DNA of 64,000 nucleotides from an uncultured Coriobacteriaceae bacterium (GCA_900550055.1 URQU01000004.1:1-64000), one strand, 5' to 3'; shown: positions 19,851 to 27,491, numbered from the stretch's first letter. Notes: generated by a model not told the origin, from the letters alone. Translations and numbers: made by a program.

Positions 19851-20788
19851 TGGCCCGCAGCAAAAAGGACCTGCTCGCGTCCTTCAAGGCGGGCACCGAC
19901 ACGGACGCGCTCGCCACGGCGGCCCAAAGCGACGTCGCGTTCCGGATGCTGCGGCTGGCCGACCTGAGCCCTCATCCCGACAACCGCCCGATCGACCGCG
20001 CCTTCGTAGAGGAGCTCGCCGCCAGCATCGAGTCCGACGGCCTCGGCAACCCGATCTGCGTCCGCCCGCTGCCCGAAGGAGGCTACCAGGTGGTCAGCGG
20101 CCATCACCGCGTCGAGGCGAAGCGGCTGCTGGCGTCCAGGCACCCGGACGACCCGCGGCACAAGGTCATAGAGGCCGTGGTGCGGGAGATGGGGGATGCG
20201 GACGCCGAGGCCATGCTCCTCGCGACGAACGTGTACGTCAACGCGATCTCCGGCGAGGAGCGGCAGAGGTCGCTCGAGCGCCTCGGCCGGGCGGTCGACA
20301 AGATGCGCGCAGACGACCCGGCACGCTACCGCGGGGTGAGGTCGGCGAAGATCATCGCGGACAAGGTGGCCGAGTCCGGCGGCAAGGTCTCCGAGCGCAC
20401 CGTGTACCGCGACCTGGCCGCCGCGAAGGCCCGAAAGGAGGCGCTCGAGGCGCAGGGCGGTCTCGACCCGAAGATGGCCGAGCTGGCGCGTCGCGGGGCG
20501 GCTCGGCCGGCCGACGTGATCGCGGCGTCGAAGCTGCCCGCCGCGGCGCAGCGCGCGGCGGCCGACGCCTATGCCGAGGGAGGCGCCGAGTCCATGCGCC
20601 GCGCCCTTGCGCAAGCGGACCCGGCCGCGCGCTCCAAGGAGGCCGCGAGGATCGCGCGCCGGGCGATCAGGGCGTTGAAGGAGCTCGAGGGGCCTGCTGC
20701 GGCGGGCAGCCTCGGCAGGGCCGACGCCGAGGCTATCGGAAGGGCCGCCAGCAACGTGCTGCGGGCGCTCGAGAAGAGCTCTTCGTGA
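19850..20788 (+). CDS. parB: ParB-family partition protein
   Basis: Binds centromere sites and loads on DNA for ParA-driven segregation. The 312-aa protein has the ParB N-terminal domain with LSPHPDNRPID (39-49), the CTP-binding SGHHRVEAK box (83-91) and the following 'AMLLATNVYVNAIS' box, then an HTH region (about 150-200) and a helical Ala-rich tail. Its start overlaps the parA stop (TGATG). Confidence 0.92.
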   Translation: MARSKKDLLASFKAGTDTDALATAAQSDVAFRMLRLADLSPHPDNRPIDRAFVEELAASIESDGLGNPICVRPLPEGGYQVVSGHHRVEAKRLLASRHPDDPRHKVIEAVVREMGDADAEAMLLATNVYVNAISGEERQRSLERLGRAVDKMRADDPARYRGVRSAKIIADKVAESGGKVSERTVYRDLAAAKARKEALEAQGGLDPKMAELARRGAARPADVIAASKLPAAAQRAAADAYAEGGAESMRRALAQADPAARSKEAARIARRAIRALKELEGPAAAGSLGRADAEAIGRAASNVLRALEKSSS

Positions 20789-20849
20789 CCGCCCGGCGCA
20801 GCCCCGACGCGTTGAGGCCGTCGTGATCGGCGGAGAGAAGAGGAAGGCC

Positions 20850-21200
20850 ATGAGAACAGGGAAGGACCCGCGGACGTACCGCCCCAAGCGAGCCTCCAGC
20901 GTGCCCGCCGTCACGTTCCACGACGATAGGCAGGTCGCGCGCCGCCTGCTCGCCGAGTCGACCTTCACGACCCGCCAGCTGCGGCGGGGATGGGCATACG
21001 ACGTGGACGAGGTCGACGTGGCCCTCGAGGTGCTGTCGAGGTTTTGGACCCCGTTCGCCCAGAAGGCCCGCGGCGTCTCCTTCTCGTCCCGCCGCGCCCG
21101 GGGCTTCGACGGCTACGCGTGCGAAGAGGTTGACGCGTTTCTCGACGGGCTGCTAGACGAGCTCGGTCAAGAGGGCGAGGAGGTCGGAAAATGGACATGA
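20850..21200 (+). CDS. Small DivIVA-motif protein after parAB
   Basis: A 116-aa soluble protein. Two segments resemble the N-terminal DivIVA motif (F...RG-x3-DEVDAFLD): FTTRQLRRGWAYDVDEVDVAL at about 55-75 (given here as F-x5-RRG-x2-YDVDEVD) and FSSRRARGFDGYACEEVDAF at about 82-101. The tandem arrangement is unusual. I chose the ATG at 20850 because AGGAAGG precedes it. Lying 60 bases after parB, it could tether partition complexes to the cell pole; this is inference from the motif and neighbours. Confidence 0.55.
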   Translation: MRTGKDPRTYRPKRASSVPAVTFHDDRQVARRLLAESTFTTRQLRRGWAYDVDEVDVALEVLSRFWTPFAQKARGVSFSSRRARGFDGYACEEVDAFLDGLLDELGQEGEEVGKWT

Positions 21201-21274
21201 TGCGAGCCTGCCGAGCATTCTCCGGCAAGGCTTATGGCCTGGCGCACCGCTTCGCCGCTCCGGGAGGCTTCGCA

Positions 21275-21308
21275 GCCCGCACTCGCCTCGATCGAAGCGA
21301 GTGCGGGC
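21275..21308 (+). terminator. Hairpin after the par block
   Basis: GCCCGCACTCGC and its exact complement form a 12-bp stem with a 10-base loop, 75 bases after the DivIVA-like gene. No T-run follows; terminator function is inferred from stem strength and place. Confidence 0.6.
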
Positions 21309-21381
21309 ATCGCCATAGAATCTAGTCAGGAAATGGCGGACCCCTGGCGAACGGAGGGGCCGTGAATAGGAAGGAGTATCG

Positions 21382-21717
21382 ATGCTTTCGACGACGGAAC
21401 TGGAGCAAGAGATAGCGCGCAGGGAGTCGAGGTTCGTGGAGGGCGAGAGGTTTCGCCGGGCGGCTCCCGTAGTCGGCATGGTGCTCGCGTTCGCGGCGAT
21501 CGTGGTCGAGTTCGCGGTGCTGATGGCCTCGGCTTCCATGGAAGAGGCCATCAGGGTGTTCGTCTCGGCGGCGACGTTCCTGGCGGGAGCCTTTGGACTG
21601 GGGCTCGTGCTGCTGGGGGTGCTCCCGCACCAGGTCACGCTCGACATGCGCCGCGATCTCGTCATCGAGCAGCTTGCCGAGAAGGCGGGCGAAGGGCGAG
21701 ATGGACAAGGCATGTAG
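21382..21717 (+). CDS. Small two-helix membrane protein
   Basis: A 111-aa protein with a charged N-terminus, two membrane helices (about 26-50 'VVGMVLAFAAIVVEFAVLMA' and 60-83) and a charged C-terminal tail. AGGAAGGAG precedes the ATG. No family recognised. Such proteins are common in element maintenance or transfer regions. Confidence 0.6.
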   Translation: MLSTTELEQEIARRESRFVEGERFRRAAPVVGMVLAFAAIVVEFAVLMASASMEEAIRVFVSAATFLAGAFGLGLVLLGVLPHQVTLDMRRDLVIEQLAEKAGEGRDGQGM

Positions 21718-21931
21718 AATAACGGACATGTACAATAAGCGGTTGGAAATATCGCTTCGCTGAGGGATCCGCCGCGGAGCGGGCAGCGGGAGCCTATCAG
21801 GCCGGCGCATCCCTTATGGGGAGCCTATGCCGGCCCGGCGCCCGCTTCCCGCCGATGCGGCGAGCTCGTTAGGCCGGAAGCGGCGCGATGCGGACAATGC
21901 TTCGACAAGACAGGTCACTAGGAGGCCGGAC

Positions 21932-22465
21932 ATGGCACACACGCCGTACGAGAACGGGCTGGGGTTCATCGGGCCCATGGCCCTTGAAGAAGACCTCGGT
22001 TGCACGAGGAACACCGCGCGAAAGCTCATATTCTCCACGGAAAGGGCCGTGGAAGACGCAACCTGCCCCTGCTGCGGCCGCATCATGCAAGGATGCTGGT
22101 TGCCGGCGGACGCGGCGGCCGACCTGCTGTCAGACCCCACTCTTGACGTGAGGTTCAAGCCGGCTGAAGGGAAGCGGCTGATAGACAGGCTGTGCAGGCC
22201 CAAGCAAGCCGCATCGCTCCCGCAGCCATCGGGGGGCGATCCCGAGCTGGAGGCTTTGGCGAAGAAAGCCAAGACCCGCGCTCGACTGGCAGGGCGCGGC
22301 AGGGAAGAGCGCCTAGCCTCCGCCCTGGCGCTGGCGGCCGAGTCCGATGCCGCGGCGGCACGCCTGGAATGGCTGGAACACGCCGTGGCGGAGCTGCCGG
22401 ACGAAGACCCCGAAGCGCTTGCGGCTAAAGTAGCCGAGCTGAAGAAGGCGCTAGGCTGCGCCTAG
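21932..22465 (+). CDS. Hypothetical protein with single CPCC knuckle
   Basis: A 177-aa protein. Residues about 14-40 look like a helix-turn-helix ('ALEEDLGCTRNTARKLIF'), followed by a CPCCGRIM segment that could form half of a metal site. The C-terminal half is a charged coiled-coil-like helix rich in Ala, Glu and Lys. AGGAGG lies 6 bases before the ATG. Probably DNA-binding; no further function can be given. Confidence 0.6.
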   Translation: MAHTPYENGLGFIGPMALEEDLGCTRNTARKLIFSTERAVEDATCPCCGRIMQGCWLPADAAADLLSDPTLDVRFKPAEGKRLIDRLCRPKQAASLPQPSGGDPELEALAKKAKTRARLAGRGREERLASALALAAESDAAAARLEWLEHAVAELPDEDPEALAAKVAELKKALGCA

Positions 22466-22497
22466 GGCACGGGCCCGAAAGGAGAAGCGGAAGACCC

Positions 22498-22818
22498 ATG
22501 TTTCGCATAACGATCGCGTTCGCGGCGGTTGCGGCGGCCGTAACGGTCTCATTCGCGCTCGCGGCGGCCGGCCTCGCTGCCATCGCTGACAGGCGGTCAG
22601 GCGCAAAAGCCGGTGGAAACCCGTTCAGCGAACCTCGAAAGGCCTTCTCGAGCGTCTTGACGCTCGAGGGCTTCGGACTGCTCGCGTTCGGCGCGGGGAT
22701 GGCGTCCTGCGGCGTCCGCTACCAGGCGCTCGCCGCCATCGCGGTAGGCGTCGCGGCCGTCGGCGCGGGTTTTGCGGCGAAGGCGCTTTTCGGCGACCGA
22801 ACCCGGGGTCGACATTGA
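22498..22818 (+). CDS. Small multi-helix membrane protein
   Basis: A 106-aa protein with three predicted membrane helices (about 6-30, 55-72 and 75-95). GAAAGGAGAAG precedes the ATG. It follows the previous gene by 32 bases and ends the plus-strand block. No family recognised. Confidence 0.55.
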   Translation: MFRITIAFAAVAAAVTVSFALAAAGLAAIADRRSGAKAGGNPFSEPRKAFSSVLTLEGFGLLAFGAGMASCGVRYQALAAIAVGVAAVGAGFAAKALFGDRTRGRH

Positions 22819-22893
22819 TTTCGGTCTATCAAAATCGCCGTCATCGTGTCCGCGTCCACCGTGGCCTTGCATAAGCTGGGTAGGCACACAAAT

Positions 22894-22936
22894 AGAGCCC
22901 GGCCTCTTGATAGAGGTCGGGCTCTGCGCCTTTTCG
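22894..22936. terminator. Bidirectional terminator between converging gene blocks
   Basis: AGAGCCCGGCCTC and GAGGTCGGGCTCT pair over 13 positions (one G-U/mismatch) around a six-base loop; GCGCCTTTTC follows on the plus strand and ATTTGTG on the minus strand. It separates the plus-strand block from the end of minus-strand unit 1. Confidence 0.8.
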
Positions 22937-22971
22937 ATCTGGTATAGACTTTCAACCGCAGCTGCTCCGCA

Positions 22972-23484
22972 TCAGCAGTAGCCGTCCTCGTCGGCTACGG
23001 TGTAGAAGGCGTACTCCGGCTCGAAGCAGGGGTCGTCGTAGGCCTCCTCGATCTGCCCGACGGACATCTCCGCGACGTCGGCCTCCGTGTATGCCCCGTT
23101 GTCGGCGAGCATCCACGCCTTCCTGCGCCATTCGGGCTTCCCGTCCCAGTAGGACTCGAAGTCTGCCTCGGAGACGTAGCTGCCCATGTCGTCGAGGCGG
23201 TAGACGCCCTCGTTAGGTTCGAAGGCCCTTCTGACGAGCGGGCGGAGGGCGCGCTCGGCGTCGGCCAGAATCGACCTTATCGCCGTCGCGCCGATCGGCC
23301 GGCCGGTTTCGGCCCGGTACATCTCGACGGCATCCAGGAGGTCGTCGGTGTAGTGGCCCTGCGCCCAGTCGCCGGCCTGCTTGTCGTAGCGGTAGCATAC
23401 GCAGTAGCGCTGGACCGCCTCGGGGCAGGTGTAGACGAGCGCCCATCCGGTCCGCTCGTCGTGCTCGAGCAACGTGTGCCTCAT
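22972..23484 (-). CDS. Small acidic island protein A
   Basis: A 170-aa soluble acidic protein, last gene of unit 1. No family recognised. Visible features are a Cys/Tyr-rich N-terminal part ('RYCVCYRYDKQAGDW'), a central helix ('LADAERALRPLVRRAF') and an acidic end ('SVGQIEEAYDDPCFEPEYAF'), the last resembling the acidic helices of DNA-mimic proteins. GGAAG precedes the ATG at 23484. Its leader is the divergent copy of the island attenuator. Confidence 0.65.
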   Translation of the reverse strand: MRHTLLEHDERTGWALVYTCPEAVQRYCVCYRYDKQAGDWAQGHYTDDLLDAVEMYRAETGRPIGATAIRSILADAERALRPLVRRAFEPNEGVYRLDDMGSYVSEADFESYWDGKPEWRRKAWMLADNGAYTEADVAEMSVGQIEEAYDDPCFEPEYAFYTVADEDGYC

Positions 23485-23528
23485 GTTCTGCTTCCTTTCG
23501 CCTTGGTGCGTTTCAGTGTCGTTCGGCG

Positions 23529-23604
23529 AAAGGCCCGCCCAGGCTGTGCGCCCGGGGAGCCTTTCGCCGGCTCCCCGGTATTGCCTGCCGGGTCTCGGGG
23601 TTGT
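23529..23604 (-). promoter_or_regulatory. Attenuator-like element, divergent copy 11
   Basis: CCGGGGAGCC-ggcgaaa-GGCTCCCCGG (23552-23578) is a 10-bp stem equivalent to the antiterminator of the other copies. The competing arm downstream (GGGCGGGCC, then TTTCG) pairs only imperfectly. The sequence differs from the other ten copies but the layout is the same: after a stop codon, before a ribosome site. Confidence 0.55.
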
Positions 23605-23608
23605 GCGT

Positions 23609-23998
23609 CTAACAGGCGGGCTCGACGCCGCCGGCGCCGATGTAGTGCCTGATCGTGGCGTGGCCGCGGTCGCGGAGCCTGAAGCGCAGGCAATCGATCC
23701 TGCATGCGCCTCTCTCGACGTCGAAGCGATCGCAGAAAAGCTCCGCCGCCCGGACCAGGCGATCCGCGGCGGCTTCAACCTCCGCAAAATCGCCGCCTCC
23801 TGCGGCTACGTCCACGAGCACCGCGACGTCGCCGTCCTTCGCGACGATGTCGACGCTCTCGCCTTCGCAGCGCCAGTCCCTCGCGAGGATCTCGTAGCCC
23901 CGCGAGGCAAGGTATCTCTCCGCGATCTCCTTCACCATCGGCTCGGTCGTCATGGCCGCCCTGGCCATCCGGTCCCCGGTCTTCAGGTCGTCTGCCAT
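23609..23998 (-). CDS. YraN/UPF0102-like protein 1
   Basis: A 129-aa protein whose middle follows the pattern of YraN/UPF0102 proteins, a nuclease-like fold related to Holliday-junction enzymes: 'IAERYLASRGYEILARDWRC', 'GESVDIVAKDGDVAVLVDV'. The conserved Lys of the VEVK motif is absent (VDVAAGG), so it is probably inactive as nuclease. The ATG at 23998 follows GGAAAGGAACG. A second member lies at 25694. I infer a nucleic-acid-binding or nuclease-decoy role. Confidence 0.55.
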   Translation of the reverse strand: MADDLKTGDRMARAAMTTEPMVKEIAERYLASRGYEILARDWRCEGESVDIVAKDGDVAVLVDVAAGGGDFAEVEAAADRLVRAAELFCDRFDVERGACRIDCLRFRLRDRGHATIRHYIGAGGVEPAC

Positions 23999-24004
23999 CT
24001 TCGT

Positions 24005-24105
24005 TCCTTTCCTAGATGTTTTTTGCAAATAGAAAAGGCTCCCCGGGTCGCATCGACCAGGGGAGCCTTGATAGCTCCCCTGGTTTCGCTTCCCGGGTCA
24101 GGAAG
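24005..24105 (-). promoter_or_regulatory. Attenuator-like element, copy 1 (reference)
   Basis: On the minus strand, in order: hairpin CTTCC-tgacccg-GGAAG (24105-24089); arm 1 CCAGGGGAGC (24083-24074 read against 24066-24057, a 10-bp stem with loop TATCAAG); and the competing stem GGCTCCCC-t-GGTCG-atg-CGACC-c-GGGGAGCC (24067-24037), followed by TTTTCTATTT and then GGAAAGGA. The two stems share GGCTCCCCTGG and exclude each other, the layout of an antiterminator/terminator switch. The final GGAAAGGA is the ribosome site of the next gene. Confidence 0.8.
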
Positions 24106-24120
24106 GCGAGATGCCCTGGT

Positions 24121-24555
24121 CTAAAGGCCGAGAGCCTCGCGGGTCGAGTTCACGGCCTCCTTTCGCACCGTGGCGGAATCGAGCTGCTTGAACAGCGGCC
24201 CGCGCCATGCCCTCTCGTGCGCCTTTCGGAGCATCTCCACCAGGGAGACAGGGCCGTCAACCGGCCCGATCCTCACGGACCAGCTTGCGACGGCGCAACG
24301 AGACGGCTTTTCAACCGGCCCCATGTCGAAGACGTTGAGCTTATCGCCCTCTTTCCTCAGGTGAGCCGGCAGGTACACCTGGTCGTCGTAGTAGCTCACG
24401 AGCACGAGGTGGGCAGGCTTGCGCCCATCGACCTCGGTCACCCGGAACGTCCAGTACGTCGGCCTCATCTCGTAGGCCGCCAGCGAGACCTTCTCGATCA
24501 GCTGTGCGGCTACCTTGTCGGCCTCTGCCTTGATGCAGTCGTTCACTTCGAACAT
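24121..24555 (-). CDS. Island protein C, unknown
   Basis: A 144-aa protein without recognised family, roughly neutral, with alternating strands and helices ('YEMRPTYWTFRVTEVDG', 'AHLVLVSYYDDQVYLPA'). CGGAAAGGAAACGG precedes the ATG. Unlike its neighbours it is preceded by the type-2 leader with two GCGA-loop hairpins. It ends 16 bases before attenuator copy 1. Confidence 0.65.
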   Translation of the reverse strand: MFEVNDCIKAEADKVAAQLIEKVSLAAYEMRPTYWTFRVTEVDGRKPAHLVLVSYYDDQVYLPAHLRKEGDKLNVFDMGPVEKPSRCAVASWSVRIGPVDGPVSLVEMLRKAHERAWRGPLFKQLDSATVRKEAVNSTREALGL

Positions 24556-24640
24556 GCCGTTTCCTTTCCGGTCGCCTCGCGGCGACCTGTCTCAGTCGCC
24601 GCGATCGCTCGCGGTAAGGGTTTCGCGCAGCAAGGCGCGA
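24556..24640 (-). promoter_or_regulatory. Type-2 structured leader, copy 1
   Basis: Two strong hairpins both closed by GCGA tetraloops: CCGCGA-gcga-TCGCGG (24614-24599) and GGTCGCC-gcga-GGCGACC (24587-24570). The second is followed at once by GGAAAGGA and the ATG of protein C. GNRA loops and their repetition point to a tertiary contact or a protein-binding site. A near-identical copy is at 32026-32097. Confidence 0.7.
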
Positions 24641-24681
24641 TGCAAGCAATGCTTGTCAGGGTGTTTTGATCTGATCAGCCC

Positions 24682-25044
24682 TTAAAGATGCCAGCTAGGG
24701 TAGGGGTCGGAGCTTCTGTACGCGATCTCTCCGCCTTCCCTGTCGAGGCGCTCGAAGCAGAACTCGTCGCAGTTGAACCATTCGACGAAGCTGCCGTCCT
24801 CGCACAACTCGAGCACCGCCTTCGCTTCGTCGGCGAAGCCCCATTGCCGCCGGCCTTCAGGCCAGAACTCGTCCCAGTGATTCTCCGGAATCGGAGTCAG
24901 GGCCGTCAGGCCGCCTGGCAGCTCGGTCTCGTCGAAACCGTCGGCATCGTCGCCCACGACTTCCTTGATGGCCTGCTTCTTCTCTGCCGAGATTCCCTTG
25001 TCAATCAGCAGGAGCAAATCGGAATGAGATACGTAGAACCCCAT
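24682..25044 (-). CDS. Island protein D, acidic, unknown
   Basis: A 120-aa strongly acidic protein ('GDDADGFDETELPGG', 'LCEDGSFVEWFNCDEF'). No family recognised. The ATG at 25044 follows GTAGGAGGG. It starts 11 bases after the stop of protein E with no attenuator between, so D and E form one translational pair. The acidity fits a DNA-mimic or protein-binding role but this is inference. Confidence 0.65.
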   Translation of the reverse strand: MGFYVSHSDLLLLIDKGISAEKKQAIKEVVGDDADGFDETELPGGLTALTPIPENHWDEFWPEGRRQWGFADEAKAVLELCEDGSFVEWFNCDEFCFERLDREGGEIAYRSSDPYPSWHL

Positions 25045-25055
25045 GTCGATCCCTC

Positions 25056-25556
25056 CTACCAGTTGACGGTGACGACGTAGGTGCCGGTTAGATCTCCCGG
25101 TTTTACGCCTACGGCAAGCCCCTGGTTTCCCAGCAGCCTCGCCAGCTCCTCGGCGTGAGTGAGTTTGAGCTTGGGCATCTCCTCGGCCCGCGCGCCGTCC
25201 TTGGAATCGACCCAAGTCGCGAATGACACGCTGCCCCATCCTTTCTTGGCGTGGTACTCGATGATCTCCATGTAGAAGGGGAGCGCCTCGGCGATGGTGT
25301 TGACCTTGCACTGGGGGTTGGCCAGCGCGTGCATCTGCTCGCCGAACGTCATCCCGCCGGGCCTCGACGGCCTTGCGCGGGAGAGCGCCTCGTCCCATTC
25401 GGAATACCAGCCGCCCTCCTCGGCCTCTCGGCCGATGGCGTCCGCCAGGTCGTCGATGACGCCGTCGGCGTCTGCGAACGTGCGGATGCCATCGTTTACG
25501 AGCGCCCAGTAGGACCCGATGGCCTCGGCCAGGCTCAATGCTTCTCCTCGTCTCAT
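25056..25556 (-). CDS. Island protein E, unknown
   Basis: A 166-aa soluble protein with helices ('LAEAIGSYWALVNDGIRTFADADGVIDDLA' pattern, in two helical stretches) and a basic C-terminus. No family recognised. The ATG at 25556 follows CTAGGAAAGGAAG from attenuator copy 2. The open frame continues upstream through the attenuator, but that part is the repeated RNA element and not protein. Confidence 0.65.
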   Translation of the reverse strand: MRRGEALSLAEAIGSYWALVNDGIRTFADADGVIDDLADAIGREAEEGGWYSEWDEALSRARPSRPGGMTFGEQMHALANPQCKVNTIAEALPFYMEIIEYHAKKGWGSVSFATWVDSKDGARAEEMPKLKLTHAEELARLLGNQGLAVGVKPGDLTGTYVVTVNW

Positions 25557-25565
25557 TTTGCTTCC

Positions 25566-25662
25566 TTTCCTAGATGTTTTGCAAATAGAAAAGGCTCCCC
25601 GGGTCGCATCGACCAGAGGAGCCTTAGATGGCTCCCCTGGTTTCGCTTCCCGGGTCAGGAAG
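25566..25662 (-). promoter_or_regulatory. Attenuator-like element, copy 2
   Basis: Same layout as copy 1. The shared arm reads GGCTCCTC instead of GGCTCCCC, which turns one G-C into G-U in both competing stems; both folds are therefore kept. TTTTCTATTTGC follows the terminator-like stem. Confidence 0.8.
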
Positions 25663-25693
25663 GCGAGTGTCAAGCCGACGCCCGCAGATGGGC

Positions 25694-26041
25694 CTACTCC
25701 TGAGATACGCCCCTGTAGTGAATCAGCCTTACCTCGTTGCCGAAGGCCTGGTTGAACTTGACCCACACGATGTCGAACCTCGGGGAAAGCCCCTCGGGGA
25801 CCTCGTAGCGCGCCGCGGCCTTGTTCAGCCGTGCTAAGGCGCGATCCCAGAGGGCGTTGTCGGTGCTTTCGGTCGCCACCGCGAAGACGATGTCCCCACC
25901 GTCCCTTGCGATGATGTCGGCCCCGCCTCGGGGGCAGCTCCAGCCGCGCTCCAGGATGTCATAGCCTTTGGTCTCGAAGTATCGCGCAACTACCTGTACC
26001 GGGTCGAACTCCATGTCTTTGCAACGCTCGTCCGTCGTCAT
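25694..26041 (-). CDS. YraN/UPF0102-like protein 2
   Basis: A 115-aa protein related in pattern to the one at 23609: 'VVARYFETKGYDILERGWSC', 'GGADIIARDGGDIVFAV', 'RFDIVWV'. This matches the YraN/UPF0102 order (GYxIL..., G-x-DIIA, ...). The acid and lysine expected of the active site are changed (GGADIIA, FAVATES), so catalysis is doubtful. The ATG is preceded by GGAAAGGAAACAGGAA. Confidence 0.55.
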   Translation of the reverse strand: MTTDERCKDMEFDPVQVVARYFETKGYDILERGWSCPRGGADIIARDGGDIVFAVATESTDNALWDRALARLNKAAARYEVPEGLSPRFDIVWVKFNQAFGNEVRLIHYRGVSQE

Positions 26042-26051
26042 TTCCTGTTTC

Positions 26052-26150
26052 CTTTCCTAGACTTTTTTGCAAATAGAAAAGGCTCCCCGGGTCGCATCGA
26101 CCAGAGGAGCCTTAGATGGCTCCCCTGGTTTTGCTTCCCGGGTCAGGAAG
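26052..26150 (-). promoter_or_regulatory. Attenuator-like element, copy 3
   Basis: Same layout as copy 1, with the GGCTCCTC variant arm and TTTTCTATTTGC after the terminator-like stem (26111-26081). The ardA stop lies 9 bases before its first hairpin. Confidence 0.8.
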
Positions 26151-26158
26151 TGTGCCTG

Positions 26159-26854
26159 CTAGGCCGCTCGATCGTCCTCGTCGTCGGCCTCGCCCCAGCC
26201 GTACTTGCTCTCGAAGTCATCGAGGTCGTACCAGCTGAGGTCCGGACCGTCGACGTTATGGTCGATGTAGAAACGTTGGCACGCCGTGAGGCCTCTGCTC
26301 TCGATCATCTCGCCGTAGCGTTCGACGTCGAAGGCGCTCATGGCGTCGCCGTCGTTGTCGAGGGCGCGCGACAGCTCGTCGTTGTACTGGAGGAACTGCC
26401 ATCCGAGGTTCTCCTCGGGGCTTTCGCGGTCCACCCAGAGCTGCCCCCACCGGTCCTTCTGCCATGCGAAGTCGAAGTCGTAGCCGTAGATCGGCAGGTC
26501 GTCGACCTGTTCGATGATGTTCATAAGCTCGAGAATCGTGGAGGGGTCGTCGACGTGGTCGCACCACGCCTCGACCTTCTCCTCGGCGTCTGCGCTCATG
26601 TACTCCATCTGGCTTGCCAGCAGGTTGAGCTCGTCGAGGGACGTCCACTCGACGAACGCCGCCGTGCACCCGAACGGGGTGCCGTCGTAGTCGGAGATGT
26701 ATATCTCCTCGTGCAGCTCGTCGTAGAGGCGGTGCTCCTCGAGGAAGGCCTTGATCTCGGCCGGCTCCTTGGGAAGCTCGATCCATGCGTCGTGAAGCTC
26801 GCCTTCGTTGTAATAGCCATAGTTGCCGATGCAGACGCTGATAGTCCCGCTCAT
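26159..26854 (-). CDS. ardA: Antirestriction protein ArdA
   Basis: A 231-aa very acidic protein that mimics DNA and blocks type I restriction enzymes, and in some cases defence regulators, when the element enters a new host. Family features are the N-terminal 'ISVCIGNYGYYNEGELHDAWIEL' pattern (C-x-GNY-x2-YNEGEL-x2-AWI), a middle part 'EEIYISDYDGTPFG' and 'TSLDELNLLA', and the acidic tail. GGAAAGGAAACGG precedes the ATG. ArdA genes usually sit in the first-entering region of conjugative elements, which gives the island its likely role. Confidence 0.85.
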   Translation of the reverse strand: MSGTISVCIGNYGYYNEGELHDAWIELPKEPAEIKAFLEEHRLYDELHEEIYISDYDGTPFGCTAAFVEWTSLDELNLLASQMEYMSADAEEKVEAWCDHVDDPSTILELMNIIEQVDDLPIYGYDFDFAWQKDRWGQLWVDRESPEENLGWQFLQYNDELSRALDNDGDAMSAFDVERYGEMIESRGLTACQRFYIDHNVDGPDLSWYDLDDFESKYGWGEADDEDDRAA

Positions 26855-26865
26855 TTCCGTTTCCT

Positions 26866-26965
26866 TTCCTAGATGGTTTTGAATGCAAATAGAAAAGGCT
26901 CCCCGGGTCGCATCGACCAGGGGAGCCTTGATAGCTCCCCTGGTTTGACTTCCCGGGTCTGGAAG
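26866..26965 (-). promoter_or_regulatory. Attenuator-like element, copy 4 (before ardA)
   Basis: Same layout as copy 1, with identical competing stems (26927-26897 for the terminator-like one) and TTTTCTATTTGC. The first hairpin has AGACC instead of TGACC in its loop. Expression of ardA would depend on reading through it. Confidence 0.8.
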
Positions 26966-26989
26966 TGCCTTGCGGCTTCGTATCGGGGC

Positions 26990-27193
26990 TTAGCAAAAAA
27001 GATATGCAAAGCTGCTAGGGTCGAGTTTGCACTCGGGGCACCCTTGGCATGTCCCGAGGTCGTTGTATATGCAGCCTGATGAGCTGAACTCTTCCACGAC
27101 CTCGCCTTGAGAGATGACTTTCGCCATATCGCCGTCGACGCGGTAGAGCGTGTCGGGCTTCTGGCTCGAATCGAGTCTGCATTGTGCGGTCAT
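26990..27193 (-). CDS. Small cysteine-rich protein, first gene of unit 1
   Basis: A 67-aa protein with four cysteines near the end (SGCIYN, TCQGCPEC, ending LFC), possibly a small metal-binding knuckle. GGGAAGGAG lies 6 bases before the ATG at 27193, directly behind the type-3 leader. No family recognised. As first gene of the unit it could be the sensor or regulator of the operon, but that is only a possibility. Confidence 0.6.
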   Translation of the reverse strand: MTAQCRLDSSQKPDTLYRVDGDMAKVISQGEVVEEFSSSGCIYNDLGTCQGCPECKLDPSSFAYLFC

Positions 27194-27360
27194 TTTCCGC
27201 TCCTTCCCGGCCTCCGCTTCCGCGGCGGCCATAACGATAGGTCGCCGCGTCCGCTTAGGACACGGAAAGGACGGACTGCGTTTGCAGTCTATCCAGATGT
27301 CAATGTGCGCTCCTTTACTGGCGTGATGCAGGATGCGCACGGTGCAATCAAATTATACCA
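27194..27360 (-). promoter_or_regulatory. Unit 1 promoter and type-3 leader
   Basis: Extended -10 box TGGTATAAT (27360-27352) followed by TTGCACC and the leader: stem GTGCGC.../...GCGCAC; stem GGATAGACTGC-aaac-GCAGTCCGTCC; then CGGCGACC/GGCCGCCG competing with GGCCGCCGC-ggaa-GCGGAGGCC, the last abutting the ribosome site GGGAAGGAG. The same order is found at 30270 and 33364 with compensating base changes. Confidence 0.75.
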
Positions 27361-27491
27361 CTTGGACGCTCGACCAGGGCGTTTCGCTCCATGATCTGCT
27401 CGTTCTCGCGGGCGCGGTAGGCTGCGGCGGCGGTCGCGGAGCGCCCGGAGCTGCGCCCGATGATCTTGGCGCTGAGGTGGTAGTCCGCCAT
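27348..27491 (-). pseudogene. N-terminal fragment of a MobA/MobL-type relaxase
   Basis: 47 codons beginning MADYHLSAKIIGRSSGRSA and continuing TAAAAYRARE, which is the typical start of MobQ-class MobA/MobL relaxases (strand with YHLS-x-KII-x-RSSGRSA, then AAYR). The motif with the catalytic histidines is missing. The last codons (GGT ATA ATT) form the -10 box of unit 1, so the promoter lies exactly at the break. It is a remnant of an earlier mobilisation gene. Confidence 0.75.

Noticed and set aside
25557..25766. Protein-coding extensions through the repeated elements (frames reading FLTREAKPG... into downstream genes)
   Set aside because: The same peptide appears wherever the RNA element lies and continues into unrelated proteins in different frames; the real starts follow GGAAAGGA at the element's end.
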